A program made the position numbers and the translations under genes. Shown one piece after another: positions 35,217-44,199 of a DNA stretch of 53,180 nt (positions within the stretch are counted from its first letter, which is position 1; the number at the start of each line of letters is the position of its first letter). The stretch is from NCBI GenBank assembly GCA_016795145.1, contig JAEUII010000107.1:1-53180 (forward strand). The letters are read 5' to 3'. Origin of the DNA: Planctomycetaceae bacterium (GTDB taxonomy: Bacteria; Planctomycetota; Planctomycetia; Planctomycetales; Planctomycetaceae). Under the pieces are notes generated by a model, which made no database searches, was not told where the DNA came from, and was given only the letters and a program-made list of their open reading frames with translations.

Positions 35217-35858
35217 ATGAAGACTCTACTGAAACGAATTGTCAGCCTGATCTGTGGCGTCGTGATTCTTCCGGCCACTCTGTTATTCCGACTTCAGACA
35301 GCTGTGGGCGGCCGCGATTCGGCGTTTGCCGGATGGACTCAGCTTCTGTCACTGCTTCCGGGAACGCCCGGAGTCTATCTGCGGCATGCGTTTCTGCGAC
35401 AGAACTCCGCAGGCTGTCTCGACGACGCCTGCGTTTCGTTCGGAACGATCTTCTCGCATCCGGACGTGAAACTTGGCCGACACGCTTATGTTGGCAACTT
35501 CTGTTCGGTCGGCAATGTGACGATTGGTGATGACGTGCTGATCGCTTCACATGTGTCCGTGATGAACGGTACTCGCCAGCACGGCACCGAACGGCTGGAC
35601 ATTCCTATGCGAGAACAGCCGGGCGAATATCCTGCTGTGTCGATTGGAAATGACACGTGGATTGGCGAACGAGCAACCATCGCTGCGAACGTCGGTGCTC
35701 ATTGCATCATCGGAGCCGGCGCATTGGTGCTGACGGATATTCCGGACTATTCGATTGCCGTTGGAGTGCCAGCGAAGATCATCCGAAGTCGACTGCCGTT
35801 TGATTCCGTGTCGAAGGTCTCTGGTATGGAACTCGAAGTTCCCTGCACGCGCCGGTAG
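35217..35858 (+). CDS. hexapeptide-repeat acyltransferase
   Basis: A 213-residue left-handed beta-helix acyltransferase of the LacA/WcaF/NodL class. An N-terminal membrane-near segment (LLKRIVSLICGVVILPATLLF) precedes the coils: LGRHAYVGNFCSVGNVTIGD, VLIASHVSV, VSIGNDTWIGERATIAANV, CIIGAGALVLTDIPDYSIAVG and PAKIIRS. The likely catalytic His is in TRQHGTER. It would acetylate or otherwise acylate a sugar of the polymer handled by the flippase, whose gene ends 1 bp upstream. The exact sugar is unknown. Confidence 0.92.
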   Translation: MKTLLKRIVSLICGVVILPATLLFRLQTAVGGRDSAFAGWTQLLSLLPGTPGVYLRHAFLRQNSAGCLDDACVSFGTIFSHPDVKLGRHAYVGNFCSVGNVTIGDDVLIASHVSVMNGTRQHGTERLDIPMREQPGEYPAVSIGNDTWIGERATIAANVGAHCIIGAGALVLTDIPDYSIAVGVPAKIIRSRLPFDSVSKVSGMELEVPCTRR

Positions 35859-36105
35859 TTGGTCGTTCCATCAAACCCAGAGCGTTACCCGTTGGGCAGG
35901 CAGCAGACCATCGTAACGTGTGGTTCCGTTGTGGTTCCCTCAATGTCAGCGAGTCCTTATCACAGGTTCCTGGTGCGACGCTTGTGATGTGAGGATCATC
36001 GACGATAGACTCAGTGAGTCGATGACTCTCATACTCTTGATCGTGCCCCGCAAATGCCCAAACGTGGCGGTGTTGTGTGGCCGATCCCTGCCTCGGAATC
36101 CCTCC

Positions 36106-37041
36106 ATGAATCCTCCATTTTCCACACGTCGTTCGTTTCTTCAGGCAACTGCTGGTACCGCAGCGGGAGCACTGCTGCTGGCAGGGCAGTCTTCTGTCGG
36201 TGCTGCGAGTCCTGTGTCTGCCGGCATTGATACGCCGCTCAAGGGACGCATCTATAAGACCCTGAAAATTGGCATGGTCAACATTCCAGGATCGCTGACC
36301 GAACGCTTCAAAGCGGTGAAGGCCGCTGGTTACGACGGCATCGAAATGGATGCTCCTGGAATGAATGTCGAAGAAACGATCAAGGCCATTTCGGAGAGTG
36401 GTTTGCCGGTTGACGGCACCGTGAATTCGACTCACTGGCAGGTTCGACACACCGATGCGGACGCCGCTGTTCGACGCAAGGCTCTGGAATCGCTGGAAAC
36501 CGCGATTCGCGATACTCATGCTGTCGGCGGTCACTCAGTTCTGCTTGTGGTCGGTCATGGAAACGACGGACCGGAAACGGAAATCTGGAAGCGATCCATC
36601 GACAATATTGCTCAGGCGGTTCCGCTCGCTGCTCGGCTTGGAGTTCAGATTGTCATCGAAAACGTCTGGAACCACTTCCTGTACGATCACGCCGGCGATC
36701 ATACTCAGACTGCGGAAAAGTATGTTCGTTATGTCGACGAGCTGAATTCACCGTGGGTCGGAATGCAGTTCGACATCGGCAACCACTGGAAGTACGGCAG
36801 CATGGGTGACTGGATCCGTCAGCTGGGTCGTCGAGTCTTCAAGCTGGACGTTAAAGGCTTCTCTCGCAAGGACAGCAAGTTCACTCGAATCTCCGAAGGT
36901 GACATCGACTACGCCGACGTGCGAAAGGCGCTGCTGGAGATTAACTTCTACGGCTGGCTGGCGGCGGAAGTTGGCGGAGGCGATGCCAATGAACTGAAGC
37001 GAATCGCCGGCGAAATGGACGCAGCATTCGGACTGGCGTAA
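36106..37041 (+). CDS. secreted TIM-barrel sugar isomerase/epimerase-like protein
   Basis: A 311-residue protein of the xylose-isomerase-like TIM barrel family (AP endonuclease 2 clan). A twin-arginine leader (STRRSFLQATAGTAAGALLLA, at about 6-26) indicates folded export. Family blocks: KAAGYDGIEMDAPG, VQIVIENVWNHF, VGMQFDIGNHWKYG, VFKLDVKG and YGWLAAEVGGGD, with the acidic and His residues that bind a metal (Glu in IVIEN, Asp/His in FDIGNH, Glu in AAEVGG). Substrate is unknown; planctomycetes hold many such paralogues. The frame is open to 35920, but the ATG at 36106 begins the leader. A terminator follows at 37077. Confidence 0.93.
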   Translation: MNPPFSTRRSFLQATAGTAAGALLLAGQSSVGAASPVSAGIDTPLKGRIYKTLKIGMVNIPGSLTERFKAVKAAGYDGIEMDAPGMNVEETIKAISESGLPVDGTVNSTHWQVRHTDADAAVRRKALESLETAIRDTHAVGGHSVLLVVGHGNDGPETEIWKRSIDNIAQAVPLAARLGVQIVIENVWNHFLYDHAGDHTQTAEKYVRYVDELNSPWVGMQFDIGNHWKYGSMGDWIRQLGRRVFKLDVKGFSRKDSKFTRISEGDIDYADVRKALLEINFYGWLAAEVGGGDANELKRIAGEMDAAFGLA

Positions 37042-37076
37042 CGCTGTCGCAACAACGTGATCGCAACAACATGATC

Positions 37077-37121
37077 AGGTCGTGGTTTGGTGACGGAGAT
37101 CACTGAGCCACGACCTTTTTT
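37077..37121 (+). terminator. intrinsic terminator after the TIM-barrel gene
   Basis: AGGTCGTGG (37077..37085) pairs perfectly with CCACGACCT (37108..37116) and is followed by TTTTT. It lies 35 bp after the stop codon. Confidence 0.85.
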
Positions 37122-37273
37122 GTTTGCGATTCCCGGTTCTCGATGACTGGAGGAATTGCGATGCGTCAATCGGAGGGCGACGAGGGCGCATTCTCTGATT
37201 GTCGGGCGCCAGGGGAATGTCCTGTTGGTCATTTGCGGACAACTGAAGCTGAGGAGAGAAAGAAAAGCACATC

Positions 37274-37503
37274 TGCGATTCAGGCCCGGCAGGGCCGACA
37301 GATCCCCTGCCGGGGTCGAAGGCGGTCGAAGGCCCCGGTCTGAGGACCTCGAATCTGGCAAGGCCTGAAAGGCCGACACAACCCGTTGGACTGATCGCGG
37401 CAATGTGTCAACCCTTCGGGCCTTTTGGACTGACTCGAGCTTCGTTTCCGGTGGCTTACGCACACCGGCAGGGGTTGTGACGGCCTGCCGGGCCTGAATC
37501 GCA
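37274..37503. mobile_element. MITE-like element with 23-bp terminal inverted repeats
   Basis: The left end (37274..37297, TGCGATTCAGGCCCGGCAGG then GCCG) and the right end (37481..37503) are inverted copies differing by one inserted G. The 230-bp body holds more inverted sequence (CCGGCAGGG/CCCTGCCGG at 37287..37314) and no supportable gene. No transposase is present and I see no clear target duplication. It lies just beyond the 3' end of the PLP decarboxylase gene. Confidence 0.65.
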
Positions 37504-37559
37504 TCAAAGGACTGCACCAAATACCGACAAAACCCGAATCCGCCCCAGCGACGAAAACA

Positions 37560-39161
37560 CTATGCGACGTCTTCGATGCTGCTGACGATGCGGTCGATCA
37601 CGGCATCATCTGTCTGCGGGTTAAAGAAGACGGCTTTCCATGCCGGCAGAGTGACTCCGTGAGGACTGTAGCCGATGCCGTTCGAGAAACTGAGTCTCGC
37701 GTCCACCGCGGGATCCATCGTCGCTTCACGCTTGCGATACAGTCGCCGGACTTCCTTCAGATATTGCTGACGTTCATCCGGTGTCAGTTCATTGTTTTCA
37801 AAGCGGCGGAAAATCTCCTTCGCGTTTCGTCCGCGTGGCAGCACCCACCAGCAAACGTGCGGCCCAGGCGTTTCGAAGTTCAGCACCTTGCAGAATTCCA
37901 GTGCTTCCAGTTTCTCCTTCAGGCGTAATGCCAGCTGCATGGCGTTGGCAATCAGCAGTCGGTAACCATTCAGGCCGATTCCGTTCAGTGACGCCATCAC
38001 AGAATACGGCCCGATGCCTGGTCGTGAGCACTCCAGCGTGAACAATGCCGGGTCATGTCGGAAGTCGGCTTCAGCGAAGTAGGGAACGTCGTCCAGTCGT
38101 CGAGTCAGCCGGGCGAGATCTTCGCGGCGGTTTACAATGAACGCGCTGGAGGGATAATGTCCCCAGCCCATTTTGTGAAAGTCGATGGTGACAGAATCGG
38201 CATCGCTGAATCCCATCGCCGCCTTCTGCATCGTCTGAACCAGCGGAAGAATTTCTTTCGGCAAGGCCAGTGGATTTGATGCGATGTCATACTCCGTCAG
38301 AAAACAGCCGACCCAGCCAACGGCCGCATCCACGTGCAGATGAGGGGCCGTGACATCGTACTGTTTTGCCTTGCGTTCAATGATCTCTCGAATGCCGCGA
38401 ATGTCATCGATTCCAAAGGCATCCGTTGTTCCGAACGTTGCGATGACGAACGCCACCGCGATCTTATCTCGATAGAGTTCATCCAGTTTCTTTTCGAGGT
38501 GATCCAGCTTCATCGACATCCGGTTATCGGTCGGGATCGCATGGAGGTTCTGCAGTCCAATGCCCAGCCATCCGGCCAGTGTTGCATTAGAGTAATGTCC
38601 GGCTTCCGACACGATGCCTGCCAGCTTCGTTTCGTGCAGTCCTTTTCGCATGGCTCCGGGGCAGACTTTTTCGATACCCAGCTTTCCGCCATACAAATTG
38701 GAAATCGTGCCGCCGATTGTGAACACGCCCCAGGGAGACTGCGTGTGGTAGAAAATCAGATTGGCCAGCGAAGTGATAGACTTCACTTCCAGTTCATTGG
38801 ATCGGAGGCAATACGTGTCGACACAGAGGTTGGGGTTCTTCAGCAGAGCCGCGAGTGCTCCGACCAGTGACGCAAAGTTCGGCGGACCTTTGACGTTTTC
38901 CAGGTGCAGCTTTGATTGCCAGCTGTCCGTTCCCCAGAAGAATGGAAAGATGGCATCACGTGCGTCTTTGAGATTACCTGGCAGAGTATGGATCTCGGGG
39001 TTCGCCTGAGCTGTCTCATAGTTGCGTGACATCAGGTGTCCGGGAGGAAGCGACTGCTCCGCTTCCAGCGCGGAAAGCAGTTCTCCGAAGATCTCCATCA
39101 GCTGTTTTCGGTCGCACGTGAAGAAGGTGCTGACTAGTTCCTGAATCCGATTCTTGTCCAT
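37560..39161 (-). CDS. PLP-dependent (glutamate/tyrosine-type) decarboxylase
   Basis: A 533-residue group II amino-acid decarboxylase. The PLP lysine lies in TIDFHKMGWGHYPSSAF, the cofactor Asp region in LHVDAAVGWVG, and the cofactor phosphate/ring blocks in FTIGGTISNLYG and EAGHYSNATLAG. The substrate (Glu, aromatic amino acid, Asp or other) cannot be settled by sight. The longest frame starts at 39212; the ATG at 39161 (DKNRIQELVSTFF) fits the family better. It lies 143 bp downstream of the phosphofructokinase gene on the same strand. The 3' end abuts a MITE-like element. Confidence 0.92.
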   Translation of the reverse strand: MDKNRIQELVSTFFTCDRKQLMEIFGELLSALEAEQSLPPGHLMSRNYETAQANPEIHTLPGNLKDARDAIFPFFWGTDSWQSKLHLENVKGPPNFASLVGALAALLKNPNLCVDTYCLRSNELEVKSITSLANLIFYHTQSPWGVFTIGGTISNLYGGKLGIEKVCPGAMRKGLHETKLAGIVSEAGHYSNATLAGWLGIGLQNLHAIPTDNRMSMKLDHLEKKLDELYRDKIAVAFVIATFGTTDAFGIDDIRGIREIIERKAKQYDVTAPHLHVDAAVGWVGCFLTEYDIASNPLALPKEILPLVQTMQKAAMGFSDADSVTIDFHKMGWGHYPSSAFIVNRREDLARLTRRLDDVPYFAEADFRHDPALFTLECSRPGIGPYSVMASLNGIGLNGYRLLIANAMQLALRLKEKLEALEFCKVLNFETPGPHVCWWVLPRGRNAKEIFRRFENNELTPDERQQYLKEVRRLYRKREATMDPAVDARLSFSNGIGYSPHGVTLPAWKAVFFNPQTDDAVIDRIVSSIEDVA

Positions 39162-39304
39162 TCGAACGGCTCCAAAACAAACGAGCGGCAAAACGCTGGC
39201 TGCCGGTATCATACACCGGCCACCAACCTCTTGCCGCTCACTCTTTGCAGCGGAATCTATTCTGCCATCCAGGTATTCCGGGAAAGTGGCAGTGAGATGC
39301 CAGG

Positions 39305-40564
39305 CTATTCTGTCACGGAGCTTTCCAGGAATCGTGCGAGTCGATGGAAGTCGCTGTTTGGTTGAATGAACCGAACCACGGTCACCAGGGTCTGAGGATC
39401 CACGAGCTTCTCGAACGGAACGTAATGCAGGTCCAGCTGACCGGACACAGACACCATCACCCCGTTAAGCTTTTGCTCGCAGAGTGCTCGGTAAGCACCA
39501 ACACCCAGCTGACTTCCGAGCATCACGTCAAAGGCGTGAGGTCGTGCACAGCGGCATTCGTAACCGAGCTGCAGTCCGGTCACCTTGCGAGTCACACCGG
39601 TCTGCTTCTTGAACTCCGCGGCAACTCGCTTTGCAATCATCTTGCCAAGGTCCACGTTGGCGACGGAGATGTGACCGTGATCGTCGCGAGGAACGTCCTT
39701 CAGCACTTCGTCGGAGAGAAACTCTGCCAGACCTTCGGCCAGAACGACAACGCCGTATTCCTTGCCTTCCTTCTCCTGGCGATGACGCATCATGCGTACG
39801 ATCTTGCCGACAACCTTGTCGAGATCCATGACTTTGCGCTTCGGCGTGGATTCCGGAGCCAGGTACTTTTCGTTGATGTCTTCAACGCTCAGGACCATGT
39901 TTGCTTCACCGGCGATTGCTGCACCGTAAGCGAGCCAGCCCGCGCTTCGTCCCATGCTTTCCACAACGAAGTAAGCTCGCGCTGCTTCGGCGTCGGCGTG
40001 CAGGTTGCGAATTTCGGTGCCCAGAGTTTCAACGGCGGTGAAGTAACCGAAGGTGAAGTCGATGCCTGAGTAGTCGTTGTCGATCGTCTTTGGAACGTGC
40101 ACGACTGGCATACGCTTCTGATCAGCAGGCAGGCGATCCTGATACATCTTGAGCTTGTTTGCGGTCTTCAGAGTATCATCGCCACCGATGGAGACGAGAG
40201 CATCCACACCGATAGATCGCAGAGCCTCGTAGACTCGCTTCATCGGAGCGACCTTCTCCGGATTGTCGAAGTCCGCTGGCGTTGTCAGCTGCTTGCCAGG
40301 ATTCGCGCGAGCCGTGCCGATGATGATGCCTTCCTTGCTTCGTGTTCGGCGAAGCATGACTTCCGTCAGGTTTCGGTAGTGCACGCCTTCGATCAGCGGG
40401 CTTGCCGGCGTGTAGTCGATCAGGTTCGAATAACCGTATCGAATACCAACCACTTCAATGCCAGCGCGAATGAAGGAAATCGCACATGTGGAAATAACGG
40501 CGTTGGCAGCTGGAGCTGGACCACCGGCAAACAACAATGCAACTCGCTTGATCTCTTGAGTCAT
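39305..40564 (-). CDS. pfp: 6-phosphofructokinase, pyrophosphate-dependent type
   Basis: A 419-residue phosphofructokinase. Two positions separate ATP from pyrophosphate enzymes: here SIGGDDTL (Asp after GGD) and VPKTIDND (Lys in place of Gly before TIDND), both the pyrophosphate pattern. The substrate block MGRSAGWLAYG and the late YECRCARPHAFD are as expected. Such enzymes run reversibly between fructose 6-phosphate and fructose 1,6-bisphosphate, saving ATP. A strong AGGAAGAG site precedes the ATG. The gene begins 59 bp after accC on the same strand, so co-transcription with fatty-acid genes is possible. Confidence 0.95.
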   Translation of the reverse strand: MTQEIKRVALLFAGGPAPAANAVISTCAISFIRAGIEVVGIRYGYSNLIDYTPASPLIEGVHYRNLTEVMLRRTRSKEGIIIGTARANPGKQLTTPADFDNPEKVAPMKRVYEALRSIGVDALVSIGGDDTLKTANKLKMYQDRLPADQKRMPVVHVPKTIDNDYSGIDFTFGYFTAVETLGTEIRNLHADAEAARAYFVVESMGRSAGWLAYGAAIAGEANMVLSVEDINEKYLAPESTPKRKVMDLDKVVGKIVRMMRHRQEKEGKEYGVVVLAEGLAEFLSDEVLKDVPRDDHGHISVANVDLGKMIAKRVAAEFKKQTGVTRKVTGLQLGYECRCARPHAFDVMLGSQLGVGAYRALCEQKLNGVMVSVSGQLDLHYVPFEKLVDPQTLVTVVRFIQPNSDFHRLARFLESSVTE

Positions 40565-40623
40565 GACACTCTTCCTGAAACGTCAGAGGGGAAACTGCCG
40601 ACAGAAGGTCGGGCAGAGAAAGG

Positions 40624-41961
40624 TCAGAAGGTTCGTTCGACAAACGTCGTATCAATGTTGAAGTCCACAAAGTCTGCATGGCTGAACATCTTCTTGGCCA
40701 GCGGCAGTGTGGTCTTCACGCCTTCAATTACGAATTCATGCAGGCATCGTCGCATACACTCGATCGCTTCCGTTCGAGTCGGCTTGTAGACAATCAGCTT
40801 TCCAATCATGGAGTCATAATAGGGGCTGATCGTGTAGCCTTCATAAACGTGCGAATCGAAGCGAACGCCGGGGCCGCCTGGAAGACGCAGCTTTGTGATC
40901 GTTCCCGGACTGCCTCGGAATCCGTTGTCCGGGTCTTCCGCGTTGACTCGCAGTTCAATCGCGCAGCCAGAGTGCTTGATGTCGCTTTGAGTAAACGGCA
41001 GCTTCTCCCCGGCTGCGACAAGAATCTGCTGCTTGATCAGGTCAATCCCGGTCACCAGTTCCGTCACCGGGTGCTCGACCTGAATTCGAGCATTCACTTC
41101 GATGAAGTAGAAGTTGAAGTTCTTGTCGACGATGAATTCACAAGTTCCGGCATTCGTGTAGCCAGCGGTCTTCACCAGATTGACCGCACATTCGCAGATT
41201 CGCTGACGAACATCGGCCGGCAGCTTTGGAGCCGGGCTCTCTTCGATCAGCTTCTGATGCCGACGCTGCATGGAGCAGTCGCGTTCCCACAGGTGAACCG
41301 CGTTGCCATGATTGTCGGCCAGGATCTGCACTTCAACGTGTCGAGGACGTTCGATGTACTTCTCGAGATAGACGCCCGCGTTCTTGAACGCTTTCTCCGC
41401 TTCCGCGCTTGCAGCCTGCAGACCAGCTCGCAGGGAGATTTCATTCCCGGCGACTCGCATGCCTTTGCCACCACCACCGGCCGTCGCTTTGATCAGGACC
41501 GGATAACCTATGCGGTCGGCGATCTTGACGGCTTCTTCAACGTCGGTCACAAGACCATCGCTGCCCGGAACGCAGGGGACTCCGGCTTTCAGAGCGATCT
41601 CTTTCGCACTGACTTTGTCACCCAGCTTCTGCATGGCCTCCACCGGAGGACCGATGAACTCAATGTTGCAACTGCGGCAGACCTCGGCGAAGTGGGAGTT
41701 CTCCGCGAGGAACCCGTAACCCGGGTGAACGGCCTGCACATTTCCGATCTCGGCCGCACTGATAATGCGTTTGATCTGGAGATAACTTTCCATAGCCTGA
41801 GGCGGTCCAATGCACCACGCCTCATCAGCCAGATCAAGATAATGAGCACCGCGGTCGGCTTCGCTGTAAACCGCAACGGTTTCAATGCCCATCTCGCGGC
41901 AGGCGCGAATGATTCGCAGCGCGATCTCGCCACGGTTCGCAATCAGAATTCTCTGGAACAT
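40624..41961 (-). CDS. accC: biotin carboxylase subunit of acetyl-CoA carboxylase
   Basis: A 445-residue biotin carboxylase that carboxylates the biotin on AccB with ATP and bicarbonate. It starts [22 protein letters not shown]; the ATP-grasp glycine loop is GGGGKGMR, followed by [30 protein letters not shown] and the catalytic [14 protein letters not shown] block. The length and all motifs are normal. It lies downstream of accB across a 171-bp gap with a nested palindrome. The long plus-strand reading frame opposite (40678..41994) is an antisense shadow. Confidence 0.98.
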   Translation of the reverse strand: MFQRILIANRGEIALRIIRACREMGIETVAVYSEADRGAHYLDLADEAWCIGPPQAMESYLQIKRIISAAEIGNVQAVHPGYGFLAENSHFAEVCRSCNIEFIGPPVEAMQKLGDKVSAKEIALKAGVPCVPGSDGLVTDVEEAVKIADRIGYPVLIKATAGGGGKGMRVAGNEISLRAGLQAASAEAEKAFKNAGVYLEKYIERPRHVEVQILADNHGNAVHLWERDCSMQRRHQKLIEESPAPKLPADVRQRICECAVNLVKTAGYTNAGTCEFIVDKNFNFYFIEVNARIQVEHPVTELVTGIDLIKQQILVAAGEKLPFTQSDIKHSGCAIELRVNAEDPDNGFRGSPGTITKLRLPGGPGVRFDSHVYEGYTISPYYDSMIGKLIVYKPTRTEAIECMRRCLHEFVIEGVKTTLPLAKKMFSHADFVDFNIDTTFVERTF

Positions 41962-42026
41962 ATCACACTCAATCTATCGAGCACCGAAGGGTGATGCCGC
42001 GAAGAGCAAGGTCGTGTTTGAAAGAT

Positions 42027-42084
42027 CAGCCTGTCACAGGGTGCATGCCAGTGGACACTGGCGAACAACGTGAGTGACAGGCTG
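42027..42084 (-). promoter_or_regulatory. nested palindrome in the accB-accC gap
   Basis: An outer perfect 11-bp inverted repeat, CAGCCTGTCAC (42027..42037) with GTGACAGGCTG (42074..42084), encloses an inner perfect 7-bp hairpin GCCAGTG/CACTGGC (42047..42062, loop GA). No T-run follows, so it is not a standard terminator. It lies in the transcript between accB and accC and could be an RNA control element, a processing site or a repeat. Confidence 0.55.
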
Positions 42085-42132
42085 CAAACGAGCCATCAGG
42101 CTCAACCGGAGCAAGCGAGTTCTCGGCCGTGA

Positions 42133-42651
42133 TCAGGCGGGTTCGATTCGGAACAGTGGCTGTCCAAATCCAACGGCGTCGCCGTTCTCGACAAGGATCT
42201 CAACGATCCGTCCGGACTTCTCTGCCTGAATCTGATTGAAGACCTTCATCGCTTCGATGATACAGACAACGGTGTCAGCCTTCACAACGCTGCCAACACT
42301 GACGAACGGCGGATCTTCCGGTGTCGGTGCGGAATAGAAGGTACCGACCGTTGGAGCATTGATCGTAATGCCTGCCGGTGCTGCTGCGGCCGGAGCGGCG
42401 GCAGCTGCAGGAGCCGCTGGTGCTGCTGCGGCGACAGGTGCTGGCATCGATGGCATTTGCATCGCTGGAGCAGCAAATGCCGGCCCGCCGTAGCTGACTT
42501 GTCGAGGACCACGGCGAATCTTCCACGACTCTTCATCGTTCTGAAGATTCACTTCCGTGACACCGTACTTCTCCATCAGCTGCAGAAGCTTGCGGAACTT
42601 ATCGAGATCGAATGAATCGCCTTTGTCTTCGTTTTCCACGGGTTTCGCCAT
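42133..42651 (-). CDS. accB: biotin carboxyl carrier protein of acetyl-CoA carboxylase
   Basis: A 172-residue BCCP. The N-terminal part (about 12-50, FDLDKFRKLLQLMEKYGVTE) contacts AccC; a flexible Ala/Pro linker covers about 60-95; the C-terminal biotinyl domain starts at TVGTFYSAPTPEDPPFV. The biotinylated lysine is in EAMKVFNQI, with Val in place of the more usual Met or Leu after the Lys. The longest frame begins at 42672, but its first codons contain the ribosome site CGGAGG, which serves the ATG at 42651. Gene order aminopeptidase-accB-accC is classical. Confidence 0.96.
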   Translation of the reverse strand: MAKPVENEDKGDSFDLDKFRKLLQLMEKYGVTEVNLQNDEESWKIRRGPRQVSYGGPAFAAPAMQMPSMPAPVAAAAPAAPAAAAAPAAAAPAGITINAPTVGTFYSAPTPEDPPFVSVGSVVKADTVVCIIEAMKVFNQIQAEKSGRIVEILVENGDAVGFGQPLFRIEPA

Positions 42652-42939
42652 TTCAAAATAGCCTCCGAGCACCTCAGTGAAGTGCTCCTATGGATTATTG
42701 TCGTGAGACACGTTTGCTCCGGCTGCTTTGGCATATCGCGAAGCTAACTGATGGCTGATCTCCATCGACAAGCCGGGATGTGTCACAAGACTGCCAGTCA
42801 GAACTTTCCGGAGTGCTGTAATTCGGTGCGTGCAGAGCGACCGAACTACGCAGGTTCCCTGTTCTCCCGACCGAAGCCGGGAGTGAAACCCTCTTTCCAG
42901 TTTGTTCCAAAGCCACACAGGATCGTGAAAATCACGATT
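42652..42939 (-). other. 288-bp gap between aminopeptidase and accB
   Basis: Two short overlapping minus-strand frames (42688..42918 and 42695..42916) occur here in different frames; neither has a ribosome site, conserved look or normal composition. I see no repeat or terminator. It may hold an accB promoter. Confidence 0.4.
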
Positions 42940-44055
42940 TCATGCAAGGAATGGAACAAAAGCCTCCTCAAATTCGCGAGGAACGCTCGAAAGAACCTCG
43001 CAACCCTGAGTCGTCACGAGAATATCGTCCTCAATCCGGACCCCAAATTTCCCGGGCAAATAGATCCCAGGCTCGACCGTGACGACCATTCCCGGCTCGA
43101 ACGTTTGCTTCGAAAGTGGGCTCATTCTGAGGGATTCGTGAATATCCAGGCCAAAACCGTGCCCCAGGCCATGGCCAAAGAACTTGCCAAATCCTGCGTC
43201 CGCAATCATCCCTCGCGCGATGCGGTCGACGTCTACGCAAGCAGCTCCCGGACGGATCGCCTTGATCGCCGCCTGCTGAGCCGCCAGGACAACCTTGTAC
43301 ACTTGTTCAATCTGCTTCGTCGGTTTTCCGGTGATGAAGACTCGAGTCAGGTCGCTTCGATAACCTGAATGATTCTGGGCACCCCAGTCAACCAGCAACA
43401 CAGGATGTTCCGAAACCAGCCGCATTCCGGCGTGAGCGTGCGGCAGGGCTGCGGTCGGACCGACGCCAATGATCGGCTCAAACGCGGGGCCGGTTCCTCC
43501 AAAGTCGCGCATGGAGGCTTCCAGCAGGTAGCGTATTTCGGTCTCGGTCTGATTGGGACGTAGTGAACTTCGAACAACGGAAATGCCACGTTCGGCGATA
43601 TGAACGGCTTCCCGAATCTGCTCCAGCTCGTACTTGTCTTTCACTTCGCGCTGACGTTCGACGAGCCCCGATGTGGGAATCAGTTTCGCGGGCGAATCGG
43701 TCAGTCGAGATTCGAGGGCCGCGTATTGCGACACTGTCAGCTGGTCACCTTCGACGCCCGGACGTTTCGCTTTGCTCTTCAGGATCAGCTTTGCGGACAT
43801 GTCCAGAATGGTGCTGGAGGCATCACGAATCTCCACGTCCAGTCCGGGACATTCGGCTTCCAGCTGAGTTTCATACCGAGTATCGCTCATCAGAATCTGA
43901 TGCTGTCCCGACAGAAACAGCCAGGACGAATCGCCGGTGAAGCCCGTCAAGTATCGAACGTTGGAAACTCCGCTGATTAGGAGGCAGTCAATTTCGGCTT
44001 CGCGGAATTTTTTGATCAACTTTCCGCGGCGAGCTTCATAATTCGGCTCGTTCAT
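42940..44055 (-). CDS. Xaa-Pro aminopeptidase (M24B, aminopeptidase P-like)
   Basis: A 371-residue metallopeptidase that removes the first residue from X-Pro peptides. A creatinase N-terminal domain (about 1-130, ISGVSNVRYLTGFTGDSSWLF) precedes the pita-bread domain with the dimetal ligands: Asp in LVDWGAQ and YRSDLTRVF, His in GHGLGHGFGLDIHE, Glu in VTVEPGIY and RIEDDILVT. Lengths and motifs are normal. The enzyme heads the accB-accC group, as in many bacteria where efp is also included; efp is absent here. It diverges from the alpha/beta hydrolase gene across 144 bp. Confidence 0.96.
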   Translation of the reverse strand: MNEPNYEARRGKLIKKFREAEIDCLLISGVSNVRYLTGFTGDSSWLFLSGQHQILMSDTRYETQLEAECPGLDVEIRDASSTILDMSAKLILKSKAKRPGVEGDQLTVSQYAALESRLTDSPAKLIPTSGLVERQREVKDKYELEQIREAVHIAERGISVVRSSLRPNQTETEIRYLLEASMRDFGGTGPAFEPIIGVGPTAALPHAHAGMRLVSEHPVLLVDWGAQNHSGYRSDLTRVFITGKPTKQIEQVYKVVLAAQQAAIKAIRPGAACVDVDRIARGMIADAGFGKFFGHGLGHGFGLDIHESLRMSPLSKQTFEPGMVVTVEPGIYLPGKFGVRIEDDILVTTQGCEVLSSVPREFEEAFVPFLA

Positions 44056-44199
44056 CGATCATCCTTCTCTACAAAACAGAGTACCGTTCGAAACAACATG
44101 ACGCAGGGCCGGTTCATGGACCACCAGAACCATGCACCGGATTTTGCCGGATTCGACAGATGTTACCAATGAACCTGATTTCCTGCGCGTGGGGCTCTC

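Noticed and set aside
39344..40069. 241-codon plus-strand frame opposite the phosphofructokinase gene
   Set aside because: Antisense shadow with His/Val-rich composition and no ribosome site.
40678..41994. 438-codon plus-strand frame opposite accC
   Set aside because: Shadow on the opposite strand of a textbook accC; no recognisable domain.
42688..42918. 76-codon frame between the aminopeptidase and accB
   Set aside because: Overlaps another frame of the same size, lacks a ribosome site and has no recognisable features.
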